The notes: generated by a model not told the origin, from the sequence alone. A DNA stretch of 50,426 nucleotides from an uncultured Clostridia bacterium (GCA_946414315.1 CAMKNZ010000015.1:1-50426); one strand, 5' to 3'; positions 22,100 through 31,171 are shown, counted from the stretch's first letter. Made by a program: numbers and translations.

Positions 22100-23260
22100 T
22101 CAGTAATTCATCAGGATGTTCTTTATGATGCCTTCCGCATGCGACGGATTGCGGAGAGACGGATTCAGGATGATCAGGTACAGACTGCCGTATTTCTTTG
22201 TCCGGCAGTACAGGTTATGGGATATATAGGACGGTGTTCCGCCGCTGTGCAGGTAAGCGGGTTCGAGCCGGCCGACATTGAGCCATCCGCATCCGTATCC
22301 GTTTTCCGTATTGAACATTTCATCCAGCGATTCCCGGCTTATCAGCTTTCCGCCTGTCAGCGCCCTGTCAAAGGCAAGCAGGTCAGCCGCGCAGGAACAG
22401 ATATCGCCGGCGCCCCGCGCGGTCCGGAAATCTGACATATACCCGGTCGGAAACACGTCGTTAAAATCGAAGGCATATGTTCCTTCCGGAACCGGCTCGG
22501 GTACGCTTGTCAGGCGGCCCGGCTCCGTACAGTATGAATGTTCCATTCCGCAAACGGAAAAGATATGCTCCCGGATATACGCTCCGTAGCTTTTGCCTGT
22601 GATCTTTTCAATGATTATGGCCAGCAGTGTATAGTTGACATTGCTGTATTCATACCCTGTTTCCGGGACATGCCCGGGTTCTGCCTCAAACAGGGCCGCA
22701 AGCAGTTCCTCATCGGAAAACCCGTCCGTATAGTATTTCTTCAGGAGATCATGATCGTTTTCCAGATCCTCTGCCGGAAAGAACTCCCGCCGGAGGCCGG
22801 ACTGCATGTGGAGCAGCCGGCGAATTGTGATCCCGGCGCCCTTTTCAAATTCCGGGAAATACTTTCCGAGCGGGTCGTCAAGATCCAGTTTTCCCTGTTC
22901 CCAAAGCTGCAGGACGGCTGTCGCCGTGAACGTCTTGGTGACCGAGCCGATCTCAAATACCGTATATTCATTCACCCGGGTTGCTCCGTCCGTCTCAACG
23001 GCACTGACGCCGCACAGAAAGATCACACGGTCGTCTGTGGCAAGCAGGTATACGCCGCTGTCCGTGTCAGGAGCAGAGCATTCCTGCCGCATGATCCTGA
23101 CCGGTTTCCGGAAGGCTTCTTCCTGCGTTGTCCAGGTATGATCCGCCTCGTCGTATGCAAGGCCTTCCGTGAACGGCATGCTGCTCTTTCCGGCTGCACA
23201 TCCGGTCAGCATCGCCGCGATGATAACCGGGATCAGGAAGAATCGGATTCTGTACCGCAT
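22100..23260 (-). CDS. Lipoprotein serine hydrolase, class C beta-lactamase fold
   Basis: The 386-residue protein has a lipoprotein signal ending LTGC. The catalytic motifs of class C beta-lactamases and DD-peptidase-like esterases are present: SVTK (Ser nucleophile), YSNVNY, and HSGG. It is membrane-anchored and faces outward. Unlike the lactamase-fold domain at 16376-18394, it is placed to act on the wall or on external drugs. Whether it cleaves beta-lactams, peptides or esters cannot be told. Confidence 0.9.
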   Translation of the reverse strand: MRYRIRFFLIPVIIAAMLTGCAAGKSSMPFTEGLAYDEADHTWTTQEEAFRKPVRIMRQECSAPDTDSGVYLLATDDRVIFLCGVSAVETDGATRVNEYTVFEIGSVTKTFTATAVLQLWEQGKLDLDDPLGKYFPEFEKGAGITIRRLLHMQSGLRREFFPAEDLENDHDLLKKYYTDGFSDEELLAALFEAEPGHVPETGYEYSNVNYTLLAIIIEKITGKSYGAYIREHIFSVCGMEHSYCTEPGRLTSVPEPVPEGTYAFDFNDVFPTGYMSDFRTARGAGDICSCAADLLAFDRALTGGKLISRESLDEMFNTENGYGCGWLNVGRLEPAYLHSGGTPSYISHNLYCRTKKYGSLYLIILNPSLRNPSHAEGIIKNILMNY

Positions 23261-23299
23261 CGGCTGTCCTTTCAGTTTTCCTGTGATTGATGAAGGTGA

Positions 23300-24088
23300 T
23301 CAGGCTTGCTTTTGCGAGATCATCGCGATCCATGCCGGGATCGCCGCCATGGGGTTGTGTTTCCAGTCGTTGATGTTCGCGGTTTCTTTGGCTGTTTTTG
23401 TTTTCAGTTCGTCGAACGTATACCAGAACGAAGCGTCCGCCGACCGGATCTCCGCCATTTCCAGGATCCGCAGTCCGGCCCGGGCGTTGGCGTTGACGAT
23501 ATCCTGGACCCTCCAGTGCAGGTCGGGGAAGACGTCGTCATAGGATTTCCTGATCTCGGGCGTCTTCCATGCTTCCATCGTGAAAGACCGGGTAAAAGGA
23601 TGAACGTCATACATCGCCGAATACCCGCCCTTTTTCAGGACCCTTTCGATATTCCGGTACATCTCTTCCAGGTCCGTGATCCAGGACAGCGTCCCGTTGG
23701 AGGTATAGACCAGGTCAAAGGTTCCGCTGCCGAATTTCGACAGGCGGGTCGTATCGTCGCAGATATACTCTATATCGAGATTCCAGCGCTCGGAAATCTG
23801 CCCGGCGTTTTCCAGCTGCCGTTCGCTGATGTCGGCCGAGGTGACCTGTGCGCCCATGAGCGCGAAAGCGAAGGCCGCGTGATTGTTGCCGCTGGAAGGC
23901 AGCAGGATCTTCTTTCCTCTGAAATCACCGACGTGTTTTTCCATCAGCTCCAGCACGCCGGGGTAAAACGCGGTCCCGGGATCCTCCCTTAACCTGTTCA
24001 GCCTTTCTTCTGTCCGTAAAGAGCGGTACCATTCCGAATCGGAAACCTCATTCCAGTAACGCTTTACTTCCAGTTCCCGTTCTTCCAT
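23300..24088 (-). CDS. SAM-dependent methyltransferase
   Basis: The ATG at 24088 is better spaced from AGGAAG than a GTG at 24100, giving 262 residues. The class I motifs are KKILLPSSGNNHAAFAFALMGAQVTSADIS and FDLVYTSNGTLSWITDLEEMY. The loop is PSSGNN rather than GxGxG, a variant shared by a clostridial family. Target unknown. It lies between a GNAT gene and the lipoprotein hydrolase. Confidence 0.87.
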   Translation of the reverse strand: MEERELEVKRYWNEVSDSEWYRSLRTEERLNRLREDPGTAFYPGVLELMEKHVGDFRGKKILLPSSGNNHAAFAFALMGAQVTSADISERQLENAGQISERWNLDIEYICDDTTRLSKFGSGTFDLVYTSNGTLSWITDLEEMYRNIERVLKKGGYSAMYDVHPFTRSFTMEAWKTPEIRKSYDDVFPDLHWRVQDIVNANARAGLRILEMAEIRSADASFWYTFDELKTKTAKETANINDWKHNPMAAIPAWIAMISQKQA

Positions 24089-24104
24089 ATCCAGTATCAC
24101 TTCC

Positions 24105-24533
24105 TTATAACTCTCTCATGCCGATGGCCGCGGCGGCCGCCCGCATGGGAAGGTTTCCCTGCTCTGTGGTCAGAGTGGCGGCTTTCCCGCTGTTCAGGAT
24201 CCTGAAAGCCATTTCAGCGATCAGCGCTTTGCTGATCCCCTTGTTCCGCTGCTCCGGAACCGTGGCGACGCCGCCGATTTCCGTCTCGCCGTCCCGGAAT
24301 GAGAGCGGGATTGCAAAACTGACGATCTCCTCATCTTTCATGACCGCCAGCGGGTTTCCGACCGTCTGATCGAATTCGTCGGGGTTGACCGGCGTATCGG
24401 TAAACCGGGCATAGAACCGCTGGATGACAGCCAGGTCTTTATGCCAGTCCAGTTCACGGACGGGGCAGGACGCATCGCGTTTCAATTCCCGGATGGAATC
24501 AATACGGTAATAAACAAAGGGATTGCCCATCAT
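24105..24533 (-). CDS. Short GNAT N-acetyltransferase
   Basis: The 142-residue GNAT fold has EIGGVATVPEQRNKGISKALI as motif A, with QRNKGI in place of the standard R/QxxGxG/A. The protein ends soon after GNLPMRAAAAAIGM. GAGGAG precedes the start. It is short for the family but the core is complete. Substrate unknown. Confidence 0.82.
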   Translation of the reverse strand: MMGNPFVYYRIDSIRELKRDASCPVRELDWHKDLAVIQRFYARFTDTPVNPDEFDQTVGNPLAVMKDEEIVSFAIPLSFRDGETEIGGVATVPEQRNKGISKALIAEMAFRILNSGKAATLTTEQGNLPMRAAAAAIGMREL

Positions 24534-24576
24534 GAAATCTCCTCAATACCGCAGGAATGAGGCCCGCGGTTCCGCC

Positions 24577-25071
24577 TCACCCGATATCGTACAGGTAAGA
24601 GATCATTTCGTAGTCTTTGCCGCCCCAGTTATGGGAACCGGTTTTGAACTCTTTGCCGCCGATTTTCTCATAGAATTTCCGGGATTCGGTATTCTCCTTC
24701 AGGCACCAGATGATCATTATTTTCTTTCCGTTTTCCCTGAACTGGTTGACGGCATGCTGCATCAGGAGTTTCCCGATGCCCCGGTTCCTTTTCGCGTACC
24801 GGACATACAGGGCGATTACTTCGCAGTCCGCCGGCTCCTCGTCTGACGCTTCCAGCCAGGCGTAGCCCAGGATCTCATCGCCGTCGGCGGCGACGATAAA
24901 TTTCTGATACCTTCTGACCTCGATCTCATACCGCTGTTCCGCGCTCATGGAATCCAGGAATTCGTCGTCCATGATCCCGCGGTAGGCGGTCTGCCAGTCT
25001 TCGACAAGGATCTCGGCGATTTGCATGACGTCTTCTTTTTCCGCTCTTCTGACTGTGATTTCGTGATTCAT
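24577..25071 (-). CDS. GNAT N-acetyltransferase
   Basis: The ATG at 25071 (MNHEITVRRAEKEDV) is 7 bases after GGAGG; an ATG at 25077 is too close. The 164-residue protein has YVRYAKRNRGIGKLLMQHAVNQF as the acetyl-CoA loop, EDWQTAYRGIMDDEFLDSMS early on, and ENTESRKFYEKIGG late. This is the classical single-domain GNAT layout. Substrate unknown. Confidence 0.9.
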   Translation of the reverse strand: MNHEITVRRAEKEDVMQIAEILVEDWQTAYRGIMDDEFLDSMSAEQRYEIEVRRYQKFIVAADGDEILGYAWLEASDEEPADCEVIALYVRYAKRNRGIGKLLMQHAVNQFRENGKKIMIIWCLKENTESRKFYEKIGGKEFKTGSHNWGGKDYEMISYLYDIG

Positions 25072-25087
25072 ATCCATTCCTCCGCCA

Positions 25088-25615
25088 TCAATCGTTCTCT
25101 TCTGACAATACCGAAACAAGTTCATCCACATTCTGCTCAACCGGCAGCGTCCCGTCAATCCGGATCACGGGACAGTCGACCGTTTTCAGCCAGTCTGTGA
25201 CGTAGGTATCCGGCCGGCTGTCCGTCAGCGAAAACCATTCGCTTTCCCGATCATACAGATCTCCGCCCGGGCGGATCCTGTCCCCGAATTTCCGGTACGA
25301 ACGGTCCCGGACGCGCTGACTGCGGATCTGCTTCGGGACTTCGACCAGGATAATATGATCCAGTGAGTCAATCAGCCTGCTGCCGTAATTGCCTTTTACA
25401 GCCGCAAAGACAAACCTGTGATTCCCGCTGATCCTTTCCTCCAGAAGCCGGACCGCTTCCTCCTTGCTTCTCGGACCGGAAAACGTGTAAGCCGGATCTG
25501 TTTTCGTGAACCAGAGATCCTCATTGTCGATGAACTCATATCCCAGCCGGTCAGCCAGCATTTTCCCCAGGGTGCTTTTCCCGGTTCCGTTGAGTCCGCA
25601 TATCAGAATGCCCAT
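25088..25615 (-). CDS. Adenylate-kinase-like P-loop kinase
   Basis: The 175-residue P-loop protein has Walker A GLNGTGKSTLGKMLADRLGYEFIDNEDLWF. An arginine-rich middle (QIRSQRVRDRSYRKFGDR) resembles the lid of nucleotide and shikimate-type kinases. It is of the AAA/AKL type often annotated as ATPase. Substrate unknown. Start behind AGGAGAAGG. It lies 16 bases upstream of the GNAT gene. Confidence 0.8.
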   Translation of the reverse strand: MGILICGLNGTGKSTLGKMLADRLGYEFIDNEDLWFTKTDPAYTFSGPRSKEEAVRLLEERISGNHRFVFAAVKGNYGSRLIDSLDHIILVEVPKQIRSQRVRDRSYRKFGDRIRPGGDLYDRESEWFSLTDSRPDTYVTDWLKTVDCPVIRIDGTLPVEQNVDELVSVLSEEND

Positions 25616-25637
25616 GGGTTCCTTCTCCTGCTTTCAT

Positions 25638-26159
25638 TCATTCGGGAAGACGGAATGTACTCATGTCTGCTCCTTCCATCCGGAGCAGCGCTATCTTTTT
25701 ATCCATGCCCGCGGCATAACCCGTCAGGTTCCCGCCGGCGCCGATCACCCGGTGGCAGGGAACAATCAGGGCGAACGGGTTATGGCCGACCGCGCCGCCC
25801 ACCGCCTGGGCGGACATACGCTGAACGCCGGTCTGCGATGCGATCCGCTCCGCGATCTGCCCGTAGGTCATCGTCCGGCCGTAGGGGATCGTGAGCAGGA
25901 TCTCCCATACCGCTTTCCGGAACGCGGTGGTTCTCATGGCCAGCGCCGGGGTAAAATCCGGGGCTTTCCCGCTGAAATAGACGTCAAGCCAGCGGCAGGT
26001 TTCGTCAAAAACGGGCAGATTTCGCTCCGGATCATCTTCAGGGAGCGTACCGGGGAATCCCTTCTGCCTGTCAAACCACAGGCCGGTCAGGGTTTCCCCG
26101 TCGCCGGTCATGGTCATGCCGCCCAGGGGAGAACGGTAATGATGTGTGTAAATTGACAT
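25638..26159 (-). CDS. ogt: Methylated-DNA-[protein]-cysteine methyltransferase
   Basis: The 173-residue protein has the active-site motif PCHRVIGAGGNLTGYAAG and the DNA-binding IPYGRTMTYGQIAERI helix-turn-helix. It removes O6-alkyl groups from guanine by suicide transfer to Cys in PCHRV. The short N-terminal domain (MSIYTHHYRSPLGGM) is the usual Ogt/Ada-C form. Confidence 0.93.
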   Translation of the reverse strand: MSIYTHHYRSPLGGMTMTGDGETLTGLWFDRQKGFPGTLPEDDPERNLPVFDETCRWLDVYFSGKAPDFTPALAMRTTAFRKAVWEILLTIPYGRTMTYGQIAERIASQTGVQRMSAQAVGGAVGHNPFALIVPCHRVIGAGGNLTGYAAGMDKKIALLRMEGADMSTFRLPE

Positions 26160-26191
26160 GCTTTACACGCCTTCTTTCCGATCCTCATCTT

Positions 26192-26386
26192 TCAGGCTTT
26201 ATATTCCCAGCCGTGTTCCCCGTGGTAGATCATGAGCTTTGTCATGCCGCCGTCAATGCAGACGTTCTCCCCGGTGATGAATCCGGCTTTATCGGAGCAG
26301 AGGAACAACGCCATTTCCTTGATGGCTTTGCCGATGCCCTGGGCGCCGCCTGTGATGACAGCGGTTTTTCCTTTAAATGCTTTCAT
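26192..26386 (-). pseudogene. Short-chain dehydrogenase with large in-frame internal deletion
   Basis: The 64-residue product starts KAFKGKTAVITGGAQGIGKAI, the Rossmann TGGxxGIG end, and jumps straight to MALFLCSDKAGFITGENVCIDGGMTKLM, the C-terminus of an SDR. The middle, including the catalytic YxxxK, is missing (about 180 residues against the family's usual 250). Start codon and GGAGG remain. Function as a dehydrogenase is impossible. Confidence 0.85.
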
Positions 26387-26414
26387 TCGGTGCCTCCGTC
26401 AGCATATTCTTTGT

Positions 26415-27062
26415 TTACCGCGCAAAGGTCAGGCTGTCCGGCTCCACGTGGCAGGGCAGGAACCGGATCTTCACGCCCGACTTTTCCGCGTGCTCCAGCG
26501 CTTCGCAGAAAGCCGGGTCCGTTTCCCGGTTTCCCCGCACTTCCGTGATCCCGTCCATCTGGATCACGAACAGCAGGACGGGGGTATAGCCCGCCGCGTT
26601 CGCCAGTTCCCGCAGGTGCTTCGCGCCCCGCTCCGTCGGCGCGTCCGGGAAGTATCCGATGCCGTCCCGCTCCAGGGTGCAGCCCTTGACCTCCATCAGG
26701 AACTTTTCGCCGCCCCGTTCCATCATGAAATCCAGCCGGGACTGCCCGTAGACGTATTCGGGGCGGATTACGTCAAAGCCCCGGGTTTCCAGCCATTCCC
26801 GGGCCACGGCGTTGGGCGCCTGGCTGTCGATGTTGACCAGCAGGCCGCCGGATTTCCGGACCGCGATCAGGTCCCAGGCGGTTTTCCGTTCCGGGTTTTC
26901 CGCGCCGGCCAGGAAGACCTCCGCCCCGGGAAGCAGCAGTTCCCGGCAGCGGCCCGTGTTCTTCACATGGACCGTTTCCCGGCGGCCGCCGATCTCCACG
27001 TGGGCGATGAACCGGTTGGGCCGGTCGACAAACACGGCCGGAATCACATTCCTGTATCTCAT
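26415..27062 (-). CDS. sfsA: SfsA (sugar fermentation stimulation protein)
   Basis: The start at 27062 (MRYRNVIPAVFVDRPNRFIAHV) gives 215 residues, standard for SfsA. HVKNTGRCRELLLPGAEVFLA, DSQAPNAVAREWL and LMEVKGCTLERDGIGYFPDAPTERGAKHLREL are signature segments. SfsA is a conserved nuclease-fold/DNA-binding protein of unclear role. Its start lies just past the CDF stop. Confidence 0.93.
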   Translation of the reverse strand: MRYRNVIPAVFVDRPNRFIAHVEIGGRRETVHVKNTGRCRELLLPGAEVFLAGAENPERKTAWDLIAVRKSGGLLVNIDSQAPNAVAREWLETRGFDVIRPEYVYGQSRLDFMMERGGEKFLMEVKGCTLERDGIGYFPDAPTERGAKHLRELANAAGYTPVLLFVIQMDGITEVRGNRETDPAFCEALEHAEKSGVKIRFLPCHVEPDSLTFAR

Positions 27063-27063
27063 A

Positions 27064-28214
27064 TCATTCTTCCGCGAAGTCCGTGTCCATGGTGACCTGC
27101 AGCTCATAATCCGGGAATTCCTTCTGCACGTTTTCCGTGACCTCCCGGCAGACCGCCTTCCGGTCTTTGGCGTCGAAACTGATCACGACGTCAAAACGCA
27201 TGGCCTTCTGTTCCTCCAGCAGATAGAAGCCGTGCATCTGTTTCACATGCTCATGGGCCAGGACAATCTCCTGTACCTTCCGGTGCGCCTCCATGATGTT
27301 TTCATCTTTCGTGTTGACGGAATATACGCCGATCGCCGTCAGGATGACGTGATGTTCAGCCAGTACTTTTATCGTGATCTCGCGGATCAGCTGATCCAGT
27401 TTGTCCGCCGAATACGTATCCGGTACTTCGATGTGAACGGAACCGTTCCAGGTGTCCGGCCCGTAATTGTTCAGGACCAGGTCATACGCGCCCTGCACGT
27501 CCGGAAAGCCGGTGACCGTTTATAGATCCCTCTGACCAGTTCCGTGTCATTCCGTTCCCCGAGGATCCGGGAGATCGTATCCCGCAGCATTTCGACGCCG
27601 GATTTGATGATCACCAGGGAGATGACCGCGCCGAGCCAGGCTTCCAGGGAGATATGGAAGATCAGGAAGATGCCCGCCGCGACCAGGGTGGACGCCGAAA
27701 TAACCGAATCCAGGGTGGCGTCTTCCCCGGAATTGACCAGGGAATCCGAATTGACTTTTTTGCCGACTCCCTTGACATAGCGGCCCAGCAGGATCTTGAC
27801 CACCACGGCCACCGCCACAATGATCAGGGAGACCGCGTTGTAGTCCGGCGTCTCCGGATGAATGATCTGCTTCACGGATTCCACAAAGGACGTGATACCG
27901 GCGTACAGCACGATCACGGAAATGATCATGGCGCTCAGGTATTCGATCCGCCCGTAGCCGAAGGGATGCTTCCGGTCCGGTTCCCGTCCGGCCAGTTTTG
28001 TTCCGATGATCGTGATCAGGGAACTGCCTGCGTCGGAGATGTTGTTGACCGCGTCGAGCACGATGGCGATGGAGTTCGTCATCAGGCCGATCACGGCTTT
28101 GAACCCGGCGAGAAAGACATTGGCAATGATGCCGATCACGCTGGTCCTGACGATCGTCTTTTCACGGGAGTTTTCCCTGATCTCTGTCAGATTCGGGTTC
28201 AGAGGCTCATTCAC
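27064..28214 (-). pseudogene. CDF-family cation efflux transporter, frameshifted
   Basis: The first reading (28214 down to 27471) carries four to six membrane segments and CDF motifs (NSIAIVLDAVNNISDAGSS, HPFGYGRIEYLSA). The second reading (to 27064) carries the cytoplasmic C-terminal dimer domains. Adding one A to the AAA at plus 27519-27521 joins them as GIYKTVTGFPDVQGAYDLVL, matching the family. The break is thus one missing base, either a real mutation or an assembly error. Joined, the protein is about 383 residues and would export divalent metal ions by proton exchange. Confidence 0.85.
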
Positions 28215-28258
28215 GGATACCCCTCCTTTGGCTGTTCTTCCTTAATGCTCTTCAGTTG

Positions 28259-29080
28259 TCAGAGCGCCCCTTTGGGGCAGTTCTTCACGCACTCCATGCA
28301 GAGGATGCACTCCGTGCCGTTTTCCCGGTTCCTGGAGTTGTCGGTCACGTCCACGTCCATGGGGCATACCTTTTTGCACTTTCCGCAGGATACGCATTTT
28401 TCCTTGTCGCATTTAATCCGCATCAGGGCGAAGTAGCTCATGGGCTTCAGGAAAACGGTGACCGGGCAGATATATTTGCAGAAGGCGCGGTTGTCCTTGA
28501 AGGCCCAGGCGAGGATGATCCCGGCGGCGTAATACAGGACGTTGCCGATGATAAAGGCCCAGAACATGATCCGCTCCAGGTTGCCGGCGTGGGCCAGGAA
28601 CAGCGCGCCGACGAAGGCCAGCGACAGGGCAAAGGTGACATACCGGATCCAGCCCAGCTTTTTCCGGGGCCGGGAAGGCACCTTCCAGGGCAGGAAATCC
28701 AGCACCATGGCTGTCCAGCAGGCATAGCCGCACCAGCCCCGGCCGAAGAGCAGGGGCCCGAAGATCTTGGCCACCGCGTAGTGGATCGTCGCCGCCTCGA
28801 AAACGCCGGTGAACAGGTAATACCAGAAGCCCTCGATCTGCATGTTCTCGCGGCTGACAAGCCCGAGCCAGACCAGCATATACAGGCCCACCAGCAGCTG
28901 GACGATGCGCCGGGCATGCCTGTATTTCCGGATGTACAGGAAGATGCCCAGGGCGATGGAGCAGCCGATATAGCTGAAGTTGAACAGGTAGAAGATGTTG
29001 TCCTTCGTCAGCCACAGCGTGACGGCGACCGCCTCAAAGACGGCCAGGATCAGGATGGGCAGCGCATATTTTTTCATCAT
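28259..29080 (-). CDS. NapH-like membrane ferredoxin protein
   Basis: The start at 29080 gives 273 residues with about six membrane segments. Cys motifs are GRGWCGYACW (membrane Cys pair) and FCKYICP, then two [4Fe-4S] sites CVSCGKCKKVCP and CILCMECVKNCP. It is the NapH/YccM/RnfB-like family that moves electrons across the membrane. No partner reductase is adjacent. A promoter with an extended -10 lies about 55 bases upstream. Confidence 0.9.
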   Translation of the reverse strand: MMKKYALPILILAVFEAVAVTLWLTKDNIFYLFNFSYIGCSIALGIFLYIRKYRHARRIVQLLVGLYMLVWLGLVSRENMQIEGFWYYLFTGVFEAATIHYAVAKIFGPLLFGRGWCGYACWTAMVLDFLPWKVPSRPRKKLGWIRYVTFALSLAFVGALFLAHAGNLERIMFWAFIIGNVLYYAAGIILAWAFKDNRAFCKYICPVTVFLKPMSYFALMRIKCDKEKCVSCGKCKKVCPMDVDVTDNSRNRENGTECILCMECVKNCPKGAL

Positions 29081-29131
29081 TGTTCCCCCGCAGGTTCCGG
29101 TCCGGGAGAGACCGGCGTCATTCCGGGTTCC

Positions 29132-29140
29132 ATGATAACA
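29132..29140 (-). promoter_or_regulatory. Extended -10 of the NapH-like gene
   Basis: On the minus strand TGT-TATCAT (plus 29132-29140), followed by GGAACCCGG, resembles the -10 end of the repeat module (TGC-TATCAT-TGG). The upstream box of the module is not recognisable here, so it is at most a partial relative. Confidence 0.4.
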
Positions 29141-29225
29141 CATCTCCCGCGGGAAGGCACGGGTTTTTCACTGCTTGACAGATAGGGTATGATACAGACA
29201 GAAGGATTCGCTGTGGAGGGAAAGT

Positions 29226-29798
29226 ATGCTGCTGGAGCTGTTCCTGACGTTTTTCAGGATCGGGGCGTTTACCTTCGGCGGAGGGTACGCTATGATCTCC
29301 GTGATCGAGGACATCTGCGTATCGCGGAAAAAATGGATCACCCATGAGGACCTGGTGAACGTGACCGTCATCGCGGAGTCCACGCCGGGCCCGGTGGCGA
29401 TCAACTGCGCCACCTTTGTGGGATACAAGCAGAAAGGGTTCATCGGCGCGGTCATGGCCACGCTGGGCGTGGTGCTGCCGTCGTTCATCATCATCTATGT
29501 GATCTCCATGTTTCTGGACCGGTTCCTGGAGATCGCCTGGATCGCCAACGCGTTCAAGGGAATCCGCGTGGCGGTGGGCCTGCTGATCCTGGACGTGGGC
29601 ATCCGGATGGTCAAAAAGATGCCGAAGGAGCCCCTGCGCATCGTGCTGACGGTCTGCGCGGTCCTGGCGACCCTGGCGGTCAGCATCTTCTCCCTGAAGA
29701 TTTCCACCATCGTCCTGCTGCTGGCGGCGGGCCTTATCAGCCTGGCGGTGTTCCTCGTTCAGAAACCGCGGGAAGAGAAGGGCGGTGAGCAGCAATGA
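29226..29798 (+). CDS. Chromate transporter, short ChrA subunit 1
   Basis: The 190-residue membrane protein matches a half-length ChrA: FRIGAFTFGGGYAMISVIE, ESTPGPVAINCATFVGYKQ and LPSFIIIYVISM. Short ChrA proteins work as pairs encoded in tandem, as here, with opposite membrane topology. They export chromate or similar oxyanions; in anaerobes the real substrate is unclear. GGAGGG at the start; ATGA overlap with subunit 2. Confidence 0.92.
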   Translation: MLLELFLTFFRIGAFTFGGGYAMISVIEDICVSRKKWITHEDLVNVTVIAESTPGPVAINCATFVGYKQKGFIGAVMATLGVVLPSFIIIYVISMFLDRFLEIAWIANAFKGIRVAVGLLILDVGIRMVKKMPKEPLRIVLTVCAVLATLAVSIFSLKISTIVLLLAAGLISLAVFLVQKPREEKGGEQQ

Positions 29799-30364
29799 TC
29801 TACCTTGATCTGCTGATCGGCTTCCTGGAGGTCGGCTGCTTCTCCTTCGGCGGCGCCTACGCCGCGATCCCGCTGATCCGGGACGTGGTGCTCCGGTACG
29901 GCTGGGTGTCGGAAGAGATGCTGACGGATATGATCGCCGTCAGCGAGAGTACGCCCGGGCCGATCATGGTCAACCTGGCGACCTATGTGGGCAGCAGCCA
30001 GGCCGGGATTCCCGGCGCGGTCATCGCCACGCTGGCGTCGATCCTGCCGGCCTTCCTGATCATCCTGCTGATCATGCTCGTGATGAAAAAAGCCCTGGAC
30101 AACAAGTATGTCCAGGCGGTGATGCGCGGCCTGCAGGCCTGCGTGATCGGCGTGATCACGGCGGTGGGTATCTACATGCTGTACCAGAACGCGGTCCGTC
30201 CCGTGGTTACGGGCGCGGATGACTTCCGCCCGCTGCTGCTGGCGGTGGTGCTGGCCGTGCTGTATTTCGGTTCCCGGAAGGTGAAGTTCATGAAAAAAGG
30301 CCTGTCGCCGATCATGCTGATCGGGATTGCGGCCTGTCTGGGAATCCTGGCATTCGGAATCTGA
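29795..30364 (+). CDS. Chromate transporter, short ChrA subunit 2
   Basis: The 189-residue partner of the preceding gene shows EVGCFSFGGAYAAIPLI, SESTPGPIMVNLATYVGS and LPAFLIILLIMLV. Its last codon abuts the convergent polysaccharide deacetylase stop (30365), so transcription from both sides meets with no spacer. Confidence 0.92.
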   Translation: MIYLDLLIGFLEVGCFSFGGAYAAIPLIRDVVLRYGWVSEEMLTDMIAVSESTPGPIMVNLATYVGSSQAGIPGAVIATLASILPAFLIILLIMLVMKKALDNKYVQAVMRGLQACVIGVITAVGIYMLYQNAVRPVVTGADDFRPLLLAVVLAVLYFGSRKVKFMKKGLSPIMLIGIAACLGILAFGI

Positions 30365-30997
30365 TCAGAGACGGTTGTCGCTGACGGTCTGCAGGGCGTT
30401 GGAATAAAGCCAGCCGCGCTGCGGGGTCACGTTTTTCCGTTCAAAGAGCTGGGTTACGGTAACGAATTCGTAGCCCCGCTTTTTTAATTCCGGGATGATT
30501 GTCTTCAGGGCGTCCACGGTATTCTGGTTCCACTGCATATCGTGCAGGAGGACGATCTGGCCGTCTTCGGCGTTTGCCAGCACGCGCTCGGCCCGCTGCT
30601 GCGCAGTGACGGTGGGGATCCAGTCCTCGCAGCCCGCGCCGCAGATGAAGGTCATGTCGATGTTGTCGTACATCTCTTTGCTTACGGCGATGAAGGGCGG
30701 GCGGAAGAACTTCGGTTCTTCGCCGGTGATGGCTACGATCTTTTCGGCGCAGGTGTCCACCTCTTTGCGGATCTCCTCCAGGGACAGCTTGTCCATAAAG
30801 GGATGGGTCACGGTGTGGTTCTCGATATCGCAGCCCATGGCTTTGGCCCGGCGGACGACTTCCGCGGACTCCGGCGTAATGTTCCGGGCGATCAGGAAGA
30901 AGGAGGCGAGGATGCCGTGCTCCTCCAGCAGGTCCAGTACCTGGGGTGTGATGACGGTGTTCGGGCCGTCATCGAAGGTCAGCGCGATGATCGGCAT
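30365..30997 (-). CDS. Cytosolic polysaccharide deacetylase (CE4)
   Basis: The start at 30997 follows AAAGGAGG, giving 210 residues and no signal peptide. NodB motifs are intact: TFDDGP (motif 1, metal Asp), ENHTVTHP (motif 2, metal His) and RPPFIAV (motif 3). The late LLHDM motif is also present. It deacetylates N-acetylated sugars or related amides. Without a signal the substrate is probably intracellular, unless exported by other means. A consensus promoter lies 36 bases upstream. Confidence 0.92.
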   Translation of the reverse strand: MPIIALTFDDGPNTVITPQVLDLLEEHGILASFFLIARNITPESAEVVRRAKAMGCDIENHTVTHPFMDKLSLEEIRKEVDTCAEKIVAITGEEPKFFRPPFIAVSKEMYDNIDMTFICGAGCEDWIPTVTAQQRAERVLANAEDGQIVLLHDMQWNQNTVDALKTIIPELKKRGYEFVTVTQLFERKNVTPQRGWLYSNALQTVSDNRL

Positions 30998-31032
30998 AGG
31001 AAAGCCTCCTTTGTGTTCTTGTTCGTACAAAT

Positions 31033-31061
31033 ATGGTAGCAAGCGGGGCGTTATCTGTCAA
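31033..31061 (-). promoter_or_regulatory. Promoter of the cytosolic deacetylase
   Basis: On the minus strand TTGACA (plus 31056-31061), 17 bases, TACCAT (plus 31033-31038). Confidence 0.75.
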
Positions 31062-31171
31062 GGGTTTCGGGCCGGAGGAATAACCGCCTCTATCCGTCTG
31101 TTTCCGGCCTGTATTCCCGTCCGTTTCCGGCGTATGCTATACCCGTGTTCCGGCGAAAAGTGCGGAAGAAC

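Noticed and set aside
29175-29193. TTGACA followed by TATGAT before the ChrA pair
   Set aside because: The boxes are only 7 bases apart, and no -10 lies at 16-18 bases from TTGACA, so it is not a credible promoter.
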